From Xiphias gladius (taxonomy: Eukaryota; Chordata; Actinopteri; Istiophoriformes; Xiphiidae), in the NCBI RefSeq assembly GCF_016859285.1, contig NC_053415.1, forward strand, positions 21,851,001 through 21,915,000: 64,000 nt of DNA. The letters run 5' to 3'. Below, piece by piece: positions 38,601 to 53,880 of this stretch (its first letter is position 1; each line of letters begins with the position of its first letter). The notes under the pieces are model-generated. The model was not told the DNA's origin and searched no databases. It saw only the letters and a program-made list of their open reading frames with translations. The position numbers and the translations under genes are program-made.

Positions 38601-38924
38601 ATTCCTGGTCTTGAAACCAATCACCTGTGTTTCACTTGCAGATCCTGTGTCGCATGAGCAGTTCAGTATTCTAGGGCTGTGATCACCAGCAAAAAGATCC
38701 CACGTCTTCTTGCTTAAATAAGAAAATATGATGATAAAAGCATCTAAAATGCTGCTTTTGATGACTTGATGACTGACAAAGTGTTTAAAGTATGAACCAT
38801 AACATTTGTTGTTGCTGTTTGTTTGCAAAGGTTCAAGAAGCGCGTTCTCATCGAGCAGCTGGAAAACTTCCTCGAGGAGATCCACAACAGATCCAATAAC
38901 ATGAACCACGTGGACTCACTGTGA
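17664..38924 (+). CDS. INTS6: Integrator complex subunit 6 (INTS6 / DICE1), complete coding region, 18 exons
   Basis: INTS6 is a nuclear subunit of Integrator, which cleaves nascent snRNA and other Pol II transcripts; it helps recruit PP2A to the complex (family knowledge). Coding exons: 17664-17774, 17898-17975, 18566-18715, 23811-23900, 25642-25825, 29531-29656, 30395-30546, 30862-31014, 32374-32506, 32637-32731, 32842-32952, 33328-33543, 34012-34138, 34330-34472, 34599-34785, 36454-36825, 38447-38540, 38831-38924. Every junction is GT-AG and in phase (2616 nt, 871 codons plus TGA; human is 887). The N-terminus is a VWA domain with MIDAS residues DTSAS (D9, S11, S13) and TDG (D130). The middle has HWPIPEAFWPDQNSPTL and PFGYLKASTALNCVN. 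The C-terminal INTS6/SAGE1-type domain occupies about residues 785-866. The start has A at -3 and matches MPxLLFLIDTSASMNQR. The paralogue INTS6L is disfavoured by the SERPINE3/WDFY2 neighbours. Confidence 0.98.
18187..18229 (+). other. G-rich tract, potential G-quadruplex, in INTS6 intron 2
   Basis: Seven or so G-runs of 3-8 bases separated by 1-6 bases within about 45 bp on the coding (non-template) strand, 212 nt after the exon 2 donor. The pattern satisfies the usual G3+N1-7 rule several times over. It could form in the nascent RNA or in the displaced DNA strand. Confidence 0.7.
20591..20618 (+). repeat. (AC)n microsatellite
   Basis: About 14 uninterrupted AC units after a short (ACAG)n run, in INTS6 intron 3. 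Confidence 0.97.
20930..21215 (+). mobile_element. MITE-like element, family A copy
   Basis: Diverged copy of a roughly 280-330 bp non-autonomous element. Internal landmarks are TGTCCAACCAACAGTCTAAACCCAAAGATGTTCAGTTTAC and a terminal AATTGATTAATTGACTAATTG. Other copies in the window: about 15800-16045 (inverted), 22255-22630, 24250-24530, 24530-24880, 38030-38335 (inverted), 42860-42975 (partial), 45765-46030 (inverted), 54030-54265. Related to very abundant teleost repeats whose ends read CTGCAACTAACGATTATTTTC; the superfamily (probably hAT-like) is an inference. Confidence 0.7.
22255..22630 (+). mobile_element. MITE-like element, family A copy
   Basis: Contains GGCTCCAGTTAATGATTTTCATTATCGATTAATG, GTGTCAGAAAATAG, TAAACGATTAATCAGTTATC and AAGTAGTTGGTGATC in family order. 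Lies in INTS6 intron 3, sense orientation. Confidence 0.75.
23901..25641 (+). other. INTS6 intron 4 with two adjacent family A elements
   Basis: 1.74-kb intron. Two family A MITE copies lie head to tail at about 24250-24530 and 24530-24880 (GGGCTGCAACAAAAAAAATG... and ...CAATTGATTATCAAAGCAATTACAGCT). A TG microsatellite lies at 25400-25426. Nothing coding was recognised. Confidence 0.75.
25826..29530 (+). other. INTS6 intron 5 with repeats
   Basis: 3.7-kb intron. A repeat at about 26640-26960 ends GTGTACCTAATAAACTGCCAACTGAATG, a recurrent teleost MITE terminus. Poly-T tracts lie at 26325-26359 and poly-A at 27575-27600. A degenerate repeat lies at about 28440-28600. A family B element lies at about 28900-29340, related to 44040-44420 and 58950-59760. 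A TG microsatellite lies at 29498-29517, directly upstream of the exon 6 acceptor. Confidence 0.7.
30040..30355 (+). mobile_element. Interspersed repeat immediately upstream of INTS6 exon 7
   Basis: Shows the order CTCAGGATCACCTTGAGGGAA, CAAGGATGAACTGATTAGATTTTGGTGGTCAGAGGTCAAGG, TCACTGTGACCACACAAAAC and GGAGGCATACAACTGCGAGGCGG, a widely seen fish repeat. It ends about 40 nt before the exon 7 acceptor at 30394. Confidence 0.7.
31015..32373 (+). other. INTS6 intron 8 with a degenerate repeat
   Basis: 1.36-kb intron. About 31620-32060 is a decayed member of repeat family D (ACGGTTCCCAGAGGATAAATCCTAATGGC, CATCTAGCACCACTAACAGG, GTTAGCATGCTAACATGCTAAG), the family that forms the inverted repeat at 51.2-53.9 kb. 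The rest is AT-rich without features. Confidence 0.65.
34599..34785 (+). CDS. INTS6: INTS6 exon 15 (DEAD sequence and basic patch)
   Basis: Begins at residue 624 with GMMIDEADEFVTGPQNKGKR. The DEAD tetrapeptide (628-631) is the source of the old name DDX26, but there is no helicase domain around it. A basic stretch GGGPKRRRCMSPLLRLGR follows, a plausible nuclear localisation signal, and then a Pro/Ser-rich tail. Confidence 0.95.
34786..36453 (+). other. INTS6 intron 15
   Basis: 1.67-kb AT-rich intron with long homopolymers (T at 34867-34879 and 35731-35751; A at 35608-35626). No gene-like or recognisable repeat structure apart from simple sequence. Confidence 0.7.
36826..38446 (+). other. 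INTS6 intron 16 with repeats
   Basis: 1.62-kb intron after GGCAGGC/GTAAGT. It contains fragments sharing motifs with 4290-4690 (near 36890-37020 and 37960-38020) and an inverted family A MITE at about 38030-38335 (AGCTTCTCAAATGTGAGGATTTGCTGCTTTTC, TGGATCTCTCTGGGTTTTGG). Confidence 0.65.
38447..38924 (+). CDS. INTS6: INTS6 exons 17-18 (conserved C-terminal domain and stop)
   Basis: Exon 17 (38447-38540) reads YEKIFLLLKQIQGTLDTRL and on to FLQNIIKEAA; exon 18 (38831-38924) reads RFKKRVLIEQLENFLEEIH and ends NMNHVDSL before TGA. This helical tail, residues about 810-871, is the most conserved C-terminal part of INTS6/INTS6L/SAGE1 proteins. Confidence 0.96.
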
Positions 38925-40770
38925 GACTGGCTCATTCCCAAACTGAACTTACTGATAATGAACCCAAGAACCCTCCACATCCTTTTAACCCCCCAGCCCA
39001 CCCCACCCCACCCTGCCCTCCAGTACCGGAGACCCTGCGGAGACGAGACAAGACAGCATCCAGCACTCAAACTATCACCTCTTGACTGGACTCTCTTCAT
39101 TTAATCAACATTGGTAATGGTCTCGGTGGTTTACACACGGTATAAACTAAAAGCAGTGTTGACCCTGGAAGATGCAAGTGCATTTTTTCAGATATCAAAA
39201 AGAGGGAGTGAGGAAGCATTTTATTGCTGCAGGTGAAGTGTTTGCCTATGCAATGAGATTTTTGGCCTGTAGAACATTTGAGCACAGTTGCTTTCCAATC
39301 TGTGAACATGTCCTCAGGCGTTTCCCCTCGATTATTCTCCTCCCCTGATCTGATTTGTCTTGTTTTTAAATTGACAAACGAGAGTGAATAATCTCTCGAA
39401 CGGGGAGGTGGCGTAAACGAGGGAGCGCGGGACACTTCTGGAGAAGGGAACAAGTGGCAGCCTGCACCTGGATGTGATGTTCAGTCATGTTTTCTCTGTG
39501 ACGATGTTACAGAGCCACAGTGTGTAGGAAAGGTTTCAGGTCGTGTGTGGTTGTGTGCGTGTTTTCAGCCAACTCAGGGTCAAGCGGGATCCAGTGGAGA
39601 CGCTCGTGAAACACTTTTCTCATCATGCCTTTTCATTCATTCACTTTTGTTTTCATGTTAGGTCGTTTTTTGTCGTTTGGTTTTATGGGAGGATGAAAGT
39701 CTGTCTGTCTGAAATTTTACTTTCTACACTCCACTAACTAAAAGCACTCCACTGCTGTGCTCTTGTATGGGTATGAATTTGAATTTGTCAACTTGTGCTT
39801 CAATTCAAATCTTGAATTTGTCAACTCGTGGTTTACCTACCAGACTGACAATTAATGTTACTGAGTAGTACCTTAAGAATGAATCATTTCTGTTCCCCGT
39901 GGGGAAAAAAAACCGATCCACAGCTTTCATTACGTTTGGAGACGGTGAACTGAAAAAGCCTCTGTCTTTAACAGTGCAGGTTCTCAGAGAGGGTAACACA
40001 GTAAAAAGTAAAATCATTGTGAATGATGCAACATCATTGGTTACAAATGTTGAAATACAGGGACAAAAAGCTCAGGAACTGATACTAATGCATCATGGTC
40101 AGCAATAACATTGGAGCTACTTTTACCCCCCCATTTTTTTTAAATCTTATTTTAGCCTGAAACAGCTGATATGCAACACAAAATGTTGTCCCCTGGAGTG
40201 CTGATAAACCGAGGTCTCGGATGCCAGCTTGTCCCAATGTGCTGGTCGCTGCCAAATAACATAACCCGCCCCCTAGACTCCCTCCCCCCGCCATGAATCT
40301 CAAACCAACTTCTTGTCACTTAACCGTGAATGCACTTGTGTAAATTTGAGAATGTTTATTTAATGTAATTTAAAAAGAAAAGTCACCTTTGTTGCAGAAA
40401 ACCTTTGTTTTTGTTTTTTTCCAACAACCCTCATATTTTTTGGTCAGGCCTGTTCAACTTTCTCAAATATACACAAATAATCTGAATTAAGGTCTAGAGG
40501 TCAAGAGTTGATTTCTGATTCAGAGGGCAGCCCTCTTCCGTTCCCTCCCTCCTTGGACAGGGACCAAAATCTGCCATACTTGTCTTTGTTTGTGAAGAGG
40601 CCGCTACCAAAAGAGTATTTTGAATACACTGTAAAGATGTAAATAACCCTAGAGTACTATTTAAAGAGAATGTTCAGTGGAAAATGGCCTTTTTGTAAGT
40701 ATTTCCATGAATAAAGTTTCTATTTTACACTGTGAAGGGCCATGTAAATAAAGTGTTCTGTAAAGATGTG
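38925..40770 (+). other. INTS6 3' UTR
   Basis: Non-coding sequence from the stop to two poly(A) signals, AATAAA at 40710-40715 and 40747-40752, the second followed by a GT-rich stretch (CGTGTTTGTTGG near 40787-40799). Cleavage is therefore expected near 40.73-40.78 kb. Minus-strand open frames here have no support. Confidence 0.75.
40747..40752 (+). terminator. INTS6 distal poly(A) signal
   Basis: AATAAA hexamer followed within about 40 nt by a GT-rich downstream element; an upstream alternative lies at 40710-40715. Confidence 0.7.
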
Positions 40771-40904
40771 ACTCTACGCGTTTTTGTCCGTGTTTGTTGG
40801 TCATTTTTGTAAGGAGAGAGGGTTTTTTTTTAAAAATCCGCAATAAGGGAAGAAAGAATCCAAACACCCAAAATGTAAAAACATGTATTAAAATTTTATT
40901 TACA

Positions 40905-40910
40905 GATATG
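40905..40910 (-). terminator. Candidate SERPINE3 poly(A) signal
   Basis: TTTATT on the plus strand, AATAAA on the minus strand, about 155 nt after the SERPINE3 stop codon. If used, the SERPINE3 transcript ends about 100 bp from the INTS6 cleavage site. Confidence 0.5.
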
Positions 40911-41003
40911 TACAAAAATATTGTCCCTCTTCCTGAAGTGTCCGTGGACCCTCCTGTTGGTCCACAAATAAATACCAGTAGTGAAATAGTGGTCAGGGTA
41001 TAA

Positions 41004-41048
41004 GTGTGTGTGTGTGTGTGTGTGTGTTCGTGTGTGTGTGTGTGTGTT
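41004..41048 (-). repeat. (CA)n microsatellite in the SERPINE3 3' UTR
   Basis: Reads TG on the plus strand, interrupted twice by TTCG. It begins about 15 nt after the SERPINE3 stop codon, so it is transcribed as (CA)n. Confidence 0.95.
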
Positions 41049-41062
41049 CGTGTATGAAACTT

Positions 41063-46731
<5,669 letters not shown>

Positions 46732-48132
46732 TTCCTTAGAGCGGCAGGAGGGGAAGTGTCCTCGGGGTGGTAACAGGTGGTCTGGAAAAACAAAATCCTG
46801 TAAGATCAAAAGAAAGGAAATAAATAATCTAGTTCATTGAGGTCCACCAATGGGCAACTATCGACTTTCAGTGATTTGTATCATGATATGATCGTATTGT
46901 GTTTAGTTGTTGAAATCCTTGATTTGCATCCGTCAACAGTTTTTCACTGAAACGCCTCATTGCACTGAACATTGATTTGATTGTACTATATGGGATTTTG
47001 CATGCATTTGCCATTTTGGGATACTATGTATCAATAATGGACATATTGATATCAGACATGATACTAAACGTACAGAAGGAAACAGCTGCCTGTTCATCGC
47101 AGAATCATTTAAGGACGTTACTGTAGATGAATTGTGCTTGGGTGCAACTTATAAACATTTGCAAACGTGCAACTAAACCATACCTGGCAAAACAAGCGCA
47201 GTATAATCAGGGAGGCTGCAAGTATCATCAAGTACTCTTCGGTCGTTAAGGGATATCGAAAATTGAGCCAAAGCCACAGTGCTTGCAGCATTATTAGCCC
47301 CTAGGTATATCATACTACTAGTGGTGAAAAGTAACAAAGCACTGTACTTAAGTACTTTACTTGAGTATAGAAATGTTATATGCTACATTAAACTTATACT
47401 CTAGCATATCTGAAAGGTAATGCAGTGGAGTACATTCTTGTAACCATGAATGGCTGTGACCACCACTACTTAAAATATTATCTTTGCGGGTAAGATTTTA
47501 CATAATGTATATAATTACAGATATTTTTCTGCAAAATATATGATTATCTTGTAAAATATGTCAGAGGTAAAACTACCCTGCAGAATATTAAGTAGTTAAA
47601 ACTAGATATAACTTGACTAACTGCAGCATTAAAAGGATCCTTACACGTTAATGCATTATTAATGATACTCCAATTGGCATTTTTCTGCTTGATTTGTACT
47701 TTAACCTTTGATACTTCAATTCTATTTACATCAATTTTTTTTTTTTTTTTTTGGGGGGGGGAAATGCGGGACTTAAACTTTTTTGTACTTTTAATATTCC
47801 TAATTTAATTTTTATATTCCTCCTTTCACTTCGGTAAAGGATCCCAGTACCCCTTCCACTACTGCATAAAGGGATGGGAATTGTGAATATATTCCTGGCA
47901 GTACAAGGTCACCACACGTCCCCAGTAGGAATGTAACGAAACCATAATAGGCTCATGAATCCCAAAAAGACAAAAGGCCTAATAAGTGTCTTTAGGTCTA
48001 CCTCCTGACTTGATGGACTATTTCAGGTGAAATGCTGAGAGCAAAGCCCGTTCCACTATTGAGATGACTTTGGTGGATTTATCAGATCTGATGATGACAT
48101 AATGCACATTCAAAGTTCAGCCGAGGCCCCTA
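46732..48132 (-). other. SERPINE3 5' UTR and first intron, with a MITE
   Basis: The coding exon probably begins at 46781 after TTTTTCCAG, giving about 50 nt of leader before the ATG; an upstream alternative acceptor is TCTTACAG near 46800. Most of the interval is intron and contains an element at about 47322-47870 (family C: GTGGTGAAAAGTAA, GTACTTAAGTACTTTACTTGAG, ending CCCCTTCCACTACTGC). Confidence 0.55.
47322..47870 (+). mobile_element. MITE-like element, family C
   Basis: About 550 bp with short imperfect inverted termini (ACTAGTGGTGAAAAG at the left, CTTCCACTACTGC at the right) and the internal GTACTTAAGTACTTTACTTGAGTA motif typical of a very common fish repeat. A degraded relative lies at 15570-15790. 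It also holds a T run followed by a G run near 47739-47760. Confidence 0.7.
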
Positions 48133-48350
48133 CCTGCAGACAGGTGAGGTAGTATCCGTTTCACTCCGCTCGTTCTCTCGGACTGGCACCGACCATCCAG
48201 CCTCCGCAGGGGGGAGATGTGTCCTCCGCTGTCCCCGGCCGTCGGTCTCCGTCAGCGGCTTTGTCCTCGTCGCTGAGTCAGCCCCTCTGCTGTCTCTGAT
48301 CCGGTCCCCCCGGTCGTCTCTCACTGAGGCAGCCTGTAGTCATAAGACCG
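48133..48350 (-). other. Probable non-coding first exon of SERPINE3
   Basis: GC-rich segment ending on the minus strand in CTGCAG/GTAGGGG (donor at 48132), a reasonable splice donor facing the acceptor near 46782. The frame through it (48130-48324) is unlike any serpin N-terminus and the real start codon is in the next exon. Boundaries are inferred. Confidence 0.45.
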
Positions 48351-48600
48351 TGTTTAAAGGGGAACGCTGCGCCGGTCTCCGTCGGCGATGTCCGTACCAC
48401 TCGTTCGGGATTCCTGCCTCCGCGGGGCTATAAGGAGCCAGGCGGCGGGAGGCATGTCACCGACCAGCAAATCCCAAACCGGGCAGAGGGAAGAGGGAGG
48501 AAGGGAAAAAAAAAAAAAAAACACCCCCACACGCGCGCACCGCACGGCTCTCACGCAGGCTTGCGCGGTCTTTGAAATTGTAAGTATCCACTTGTTGGGA
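48351..48600 (-). promoter_or_regulatory. GC-rich region upstream of SERPINE3
   Basis: CpG-rich stretch on the 5' side of the putative first exon, containing TTTAAAGG near 48353 and an A run at 48506-48521. It is a candidate promoter by position and composition only. Confidence 0.4.
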
Positions 48601-51041
48601 ACTATTGATAGGCCATAGACACACAGTCCTGTCAGGAAGAGAGGGGAAAAAAAAGGAATTGAAGAATTAGAAATTAGAAAATGATCACGAACATCTCATA
48701 ATTAGAGTAAAAATTGTGTCTTAACCAGTGCAGACAAATTATGACAGCCCGAAGCATCTGACTTAAGAGCTGACTCCATGGCTGATTTTGGGGGAAATGC
48801 GCTGACTCCACTCGCCAAGAGTCACCTGTGATGACCTCCCTCGTTTTCCAAGTTTGGCTGAGCATAAAGACTGGAGACAGAGGGGGGGACCAGCCAGCCT
48901 GGTTCTGTCCAGAACTGGCAACCTACCACCTGAGCTCACGAATGAGCACTTTTATCCCCGTGAATTTAATTTTCCAATTAAAAACGATGTGCCATTTTTA
49001 AACTTTTGTTGTTGTACAGGTTAAACTAACACGATATATAGCAAAAGTTAATCAGTCGCCTGCAACTATAAATGTTAACAAATCGATAACAAAGGGTTCT
49101 ACGGTAATCCGTCAAATCTGTAGCTATAAATGTTAGTACGATATTGATAAATGATCCTTGGTCCAGCCCTTATCTAGAAGGTGAGTCCACTGGAGAGGTC
49201 TCCCTGGTGAATTAACGAGCTTGCTGAAAAGACAAGGGTGTCATGCTGCAGGAGGATTTTCCACAACCTGGCAACCCAAAAGTTGTCCTTAATTAATTGC
49301 ATAACTGTCCATCTATAAAGCATTAGTAAGTAATTTATTAACCACTAATAAAGCCAACTACCATGCTTATAATACCTTTTTAAATGGCGATTTATCAGGA
49401 AGTGGTACTGAATTTATTTATAAAAACTGGACAGGGCCAGGATAACTGTTTTTCCACGCCTCCAGTCTTTACGCTTAGCTGACTGTAGCTCGCGTACTTG
49501 AAGACGGCTGAATATGGTGCTGCCATGCATACAAACTTCATACAAACTTCACAGTGGCCACTTGCGGTACTACAGGTACAAAAATCCTTCTGCGGCCCAA
49601 AAAGCATTTTCCCCCAGAGGCCACCGTTATAAAAGAGACGTCTGTAAAACTGTTGTCATGACATCTCAAAGCACAAGCAAGGTCAATTATTACTCCCTCT
49701 GTTATGAATTTTAACCCATGCAGGTTTCGTATTCGTAAAACTTTCCCGGAGTCCTAGAAAAAGCTCTTTTTATGTGTGCGGCAAGCAGGAGAAACATTAC
49801 ATGGGCCACACAGAGCAGAAATAAACCTGGAGGCTAGAAAAGTTTTTTTTTTTTGCTCACGTGCCTATCTTCTCCTCTAACCCTCCGCAACACAGAGAAG
49901 GGTATTTCCCAAAATGTTGAACTATTCCTTTAGGTAAAAAATAGCAATTCGTAATTATGTCCCATTCACACCGATGGTTCAGAACATCCTAACTATGCTT
50001 TATCAGGGAATTGGGCCTGTCCGACTTTCATTTGAGATCCAGCAGTGATAGAAATATTTCACGGTGCAAAGCCGCACGGCCTGGATTTCCAACTGCAGCT
50101 GGGCCCACGTCCCTTCATATTGACTGTGTGTCAACTAGTTTGTGGTGATTTTATTTATTTACAAATGAGTTCGGCAGCGTGCGCCTCTACAGCGCGATAT
50201 CAACTCAAATCAATGTGGCTGTAAGTCACATCCTTCATTATTACCTGGCTCGTTCACGTGTCTTATAGACAGGGCCGTTTCAGAATAAATATATAATAAT
50301 CAGTGCATAATTCCTAAATAACTTCCTAAATTACCACAAGGTAATTTGGGCAAGTGAGGTCCCACAAACAACTTTTTGTCCCAGGGCCCCCTAGGGGATT
50401 AATATTGCCATGGAAATAGAACTCAGCATGTTGAGTAAATGCAAAATGTATTGCACAGAAACACACAAATATATTAGAAGAAAAAATATGTACCATAGTC
50501 TCTTTGTAACTTATAATGATATTTTTTTATTTCTTTTTTTGTTTTTTCGTATGGACTGCATTTTCTTATAGGGCTATAAAGCCCTTTTAAGATGTGGTAA
50601 AGAACTGTTCTATTCAAAGTTTACATACACACACAAACACACACACTCACACGCACAGACAGACCAAGATATCCGTTGTGTTATACAAGTTATTTGGGCT
50701 TTTGTTGTGTTGATCAAAAGACATTTCTGCTCTGAGCCTCTGAGCGTCACGCTGCTGCGTCAGCGTTTCTAATTGGTTTCACTCTGTGGAATGTGGACTC
50801 ACTCATCATGGACATGTTGCTGCTCCAGCATGTGGTGAATAACAGCATCTCAGTCGTCAGGAAACGTTTTATAAGTTCCACAGACATGGGCTACAGCTTA
50901 ACAATGGCATTTACGCACAATGGTATGTTTTTAGAGAGAAAAACAGAGAAGATAATATAGAACAATGCACAAAATATAAAATCAAAATGAAAATATAATC
51001 AAAGTCAAATAAAGCTAAAAAATAAATTAGGCTCTATTTTT

Positions 51042-51098
<57 letters not shown>

Positions 51099-51160
51099 AG
51101 TCAAAGAAACTGAAAAGTTAAAGGATCACCAAAGTTATTACAATTCATCCTGAGGGGGGA
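48601..51160. other. Intergenic region between SERPINE3 and FAM124A, left part
   Basis: Non-coding, AT-rich. 49400-49930 resembles a common teleost repeat (GCTTAGCTGACTGTAGCTCGCG, ending ATTTCCCAAAATGTTGAACTATTCCTTTA). A simple (CA)-rich stretch lies at 50625-50660 and an (AT)n microsatellite at about 51043-51094. Confidence 0.6.
51043..51094 (+). repeat. (AT)n microsatellite
   Basis: About 26 uninterrupted AT units just left of the first arm of the large inverted repeat. Confidence 0.95.
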
Positions 51161-51164
51161 TCAA

Positions 51165-51745
51165 TGTTTTTAGCAAAATTCTTGACAATACATCCATTAG
51201 TTATTGAGACATTTCCCTCAAAACCACAAATGCCAACCTCATGCTGGTACCAGAGGAAAAGTCGGGAGATGACCAAAGTCAGTAGGATACATCATCTGGG
51301 GACCAGGAATTTTGTGCCAATTCATTTGATAGATGTCAAGATATTTTTACAGACTGAGTGAAAACTCTGACCTGCTGGTGGCGCCAGAGGAAAAATCAAA
51401 GAAACGCTAAAGTCGTCAGGATTCATCCTCTGTGGGGCCACGAATACCCGTACAGAATTTCATGGTAAAGCATCCTGTAATTGTCCAGACCTGCCAACTG
51501 ACAGACTGACGTGACCTCCCCTATGGCTCCTGCAGTAGCTTGGCTAAAAATGTAAAATACCGCAGCAAACAAGTATTTTGCTACTTATTAGGCCTTTTCA
51601 TCTAATGGTCTCAGCTGTATATAAACACAGCTTTGACAGGAAAATGTTCAAATAATGTGTCGCTTAAATTATCAGCATTCTGAGAGATTTTCATCGCAAT
51701 TTGCCATTTGCTTATAAAGGCTTGAGACTTGTCTTGGACCCAAAA
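51165..51745 (-). repeat. Large inverted repeat, left arm (family D)
   Basis: Inverted relative to 53275-53880. Shared landmarks, read on the minus strand here: GTCCAAGACAAGTCTCAA, CAGAATGCTGATAATTTAAG, CCTGTCAAAGCTGTGTTTATATACAGCTGAGACCATT, GACAATTACAGGATGCT, GAGGATGAATCCTGACGACTTTA, CCTCTGGCGCCACCAGCAGGTCAG, CCCCAGATGATGTATCCTACTGAC and CCTCTGGTACCAGCATGAGGTTGGCATTTGTGGTTTTGAG. By eye the arms are roughly 85 percent identical, with small indels. Confidence 0.85.
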
Positions 51746-53274
51746 CACTTACTGGCAATCCATCCAAGTGGTGGACTGACAGACAGAATGCTGTCGCCAT
51801 CGCCGCTATCACGGCTAAAAACAAAAAGAATTCCAACCATTTACCGAAACCCAGAAAAACAGTAGAAAGAGAAAGACACAAAACATGCACTTCAGAGGCA
51901 CAACCAGAGCAATCAATACTCAATCCGGTCATCAGCCTATTCCCCCGGGGTTTTTTCAGATGGGATTCTTGTAATAATACAGGTGGCAAACAACCTCGGA
52001 GTGAAAGCGGCAGCAGCAATGAAAATCTTCAATTTTCCCTCTTACCATAGAAAATAAAAATGCAAGATGTGTCTCTAATCCGAAGACAAGAATTAGGTCT
52101 TTGAATGTCATTACATTTTAAAGCAATTACACAGATAAAGCTTTACTGAGTTTGCCTCAAGATCCATCATTTTCAGATCTTAACAGTCCTTTAAATTAGA
52201 GATTTCGCAGCGAGAGGGAGCAGAGTAAATTAAGGAACTTTTGTCTGATTAGCTTCTTACTTTAGGGGAAAGGCCTAACTGGTTATAAGTAAAAATCGTT
52301 ACATATATTAACCCTGCAACACACTGCATGCATACTTACGTATCCTACCGACATTCCTACTTTAACATGCACTTATTGCAGCACAACATGCACTCATCTG
52401 AACGATTATGAAGACAAAAAAACATGAGGAATTGGCCATCGTGAATGATAGCATGCCCTGTGTTTCACCTAGAATCAATCTGCTGTGGAGTAATCTCCCC
52501 TCAACTGTCCCTCTTAATTGGGGACATGACAGTCAGCAAAATAAATTGTGGGCATTTTTTCCCATGAGGGAGAGAACATGATTGGTAGCTATCAGGTATT
52601 TGGCTGCTTTGTCTAACGGGGGATTCCGGCCATTACTGGACTTGACTAATTAGTGGAGCCATGGCTTGGCTTCATTAAATGTAATCGCCACATTCTTTAA
52701 AACCCAACACTCCGACTCTGGACGCAGGAATTCGGAATTTTAAGGACTTTGACAGAGGAGATGAGATGTCACGGTAACTGACCAAAGACAATTGCTTGAA
52801 AAGATGCCACCACAAACAGCAGCTTTCATCTTGGTGGTTGTGAGGCCTAAGGAGGAACATTATGTTAGAGGTTCTTATTTGTGAAGTAGCAATAATGATT
52901 TGTGCTCTGTGTTTCTGATCCCTGGCCCAACTACAGAGCAAGCTGCCGCTGCTCTGAGGGGTCAGGACGGAGGGTTGAGTAGTGCTCAGGAGGCCTCGGC
53001 CTGACAGGAGCTGCATACTAAAGATAATAATTCTCCACTTATCTGCGCAGGTAATTAATTATGTGTACTTGGCACTATTTCATTACAGCATGCTAATATT
53101 AACAACACAGTCACCCTCACTGCCCTTTGAGCTGCCAGTTTACCCCACAGTGTTGGTCAGCTGCCACATGGTTGCAGCCAGGCCAAGCTGAAGTAGTGAC
53201 CTGGCATGCAAACCAGTTTGTACCAGGCTACAGCCAATGCTGTTCTACTACAGGACAGAGCTGTTCTGCCCTTT
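51746..53274. other. Unique spacer between the inverted-repeat arms
   Basis: About 1.5 kb without transposase or other coding signal on either strand. 52480-52690 is relatively complex sequence with TAATTAG and TTAATT motifs; the rest is AT-rich. Confidence 0.6.
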
Positions 53275-53880
53275 AGGGGTCCAAGTCAAGTCTCAAAGTC
53301 TTTATAATGTCGCAACAAATCGCGACGAAAATCTTTCAGAATGCTGACAATTTAAGCGACACAGCGTTTGAACATTTTCCTGTCAAAGCTGTGTTTATAT
53401 ACAGCTGAGACCATTCAATGAAAAGTAGCGAAATACCTGTTTGTGTGGTCTTACACATCTTTAGCCACGCTACTGCCGCAGCTCCAGGTGAGGTAATGTG
53501 AGTTGGCAGGTCCACCCGTTTGGTGCAGACCGAAATATCCGGACAATTACAGGATGCTGTGCCAAAAAAGTTTCGTACGGATATTCACGGTCCGCAGAGG
53601 ATGAATCCTGACGACTTTACTGATTCTCTGACTTTTCCTCTGGCGCCACCAGCAGGTCAGGGCCCACACTTAGTTTGAAAAATGTCTTAAATGCTACCAG
53701 ATGAAGTGTCGCAAAATTCATGGTCCCCAGATGATGTATCCTACTGACCTTGGTGATATCCTGACTTTTCCTCTGGTACCAGCATGAGGTTGGCATTTGT
53801 GGTTTTGAGTGAAATGTCTCGACAACTGCAGTAATGGATGTATTGTCACGAATTTGTCAAAATTTATGGTCCCCAGCCAC
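53275..53880 (+). repeat. Large inverted repeat, right arm (family D)
   Basis: Plus-strand partner of 51165-51745 with the same landmarks in order. Homology appears to end near GGTCCCCAGCCACCAGG on the outer side and GTCCAAGTCAAGTCTC on the inner side. The family has an internal repeated module (two blocks each containing GACTTTTCCTCTGG followed by an ACCAGCA-type motif). Confidence 0.85.

Noticed and set aside
17664..38924. Assignment of the Integrator gene to the paralogue INTS6L
   Set aside because: Neighbouring WDFY2, SERPINE3 and FAM124A define the INTS6 locus; INTS6L lies in a different syntenic context.
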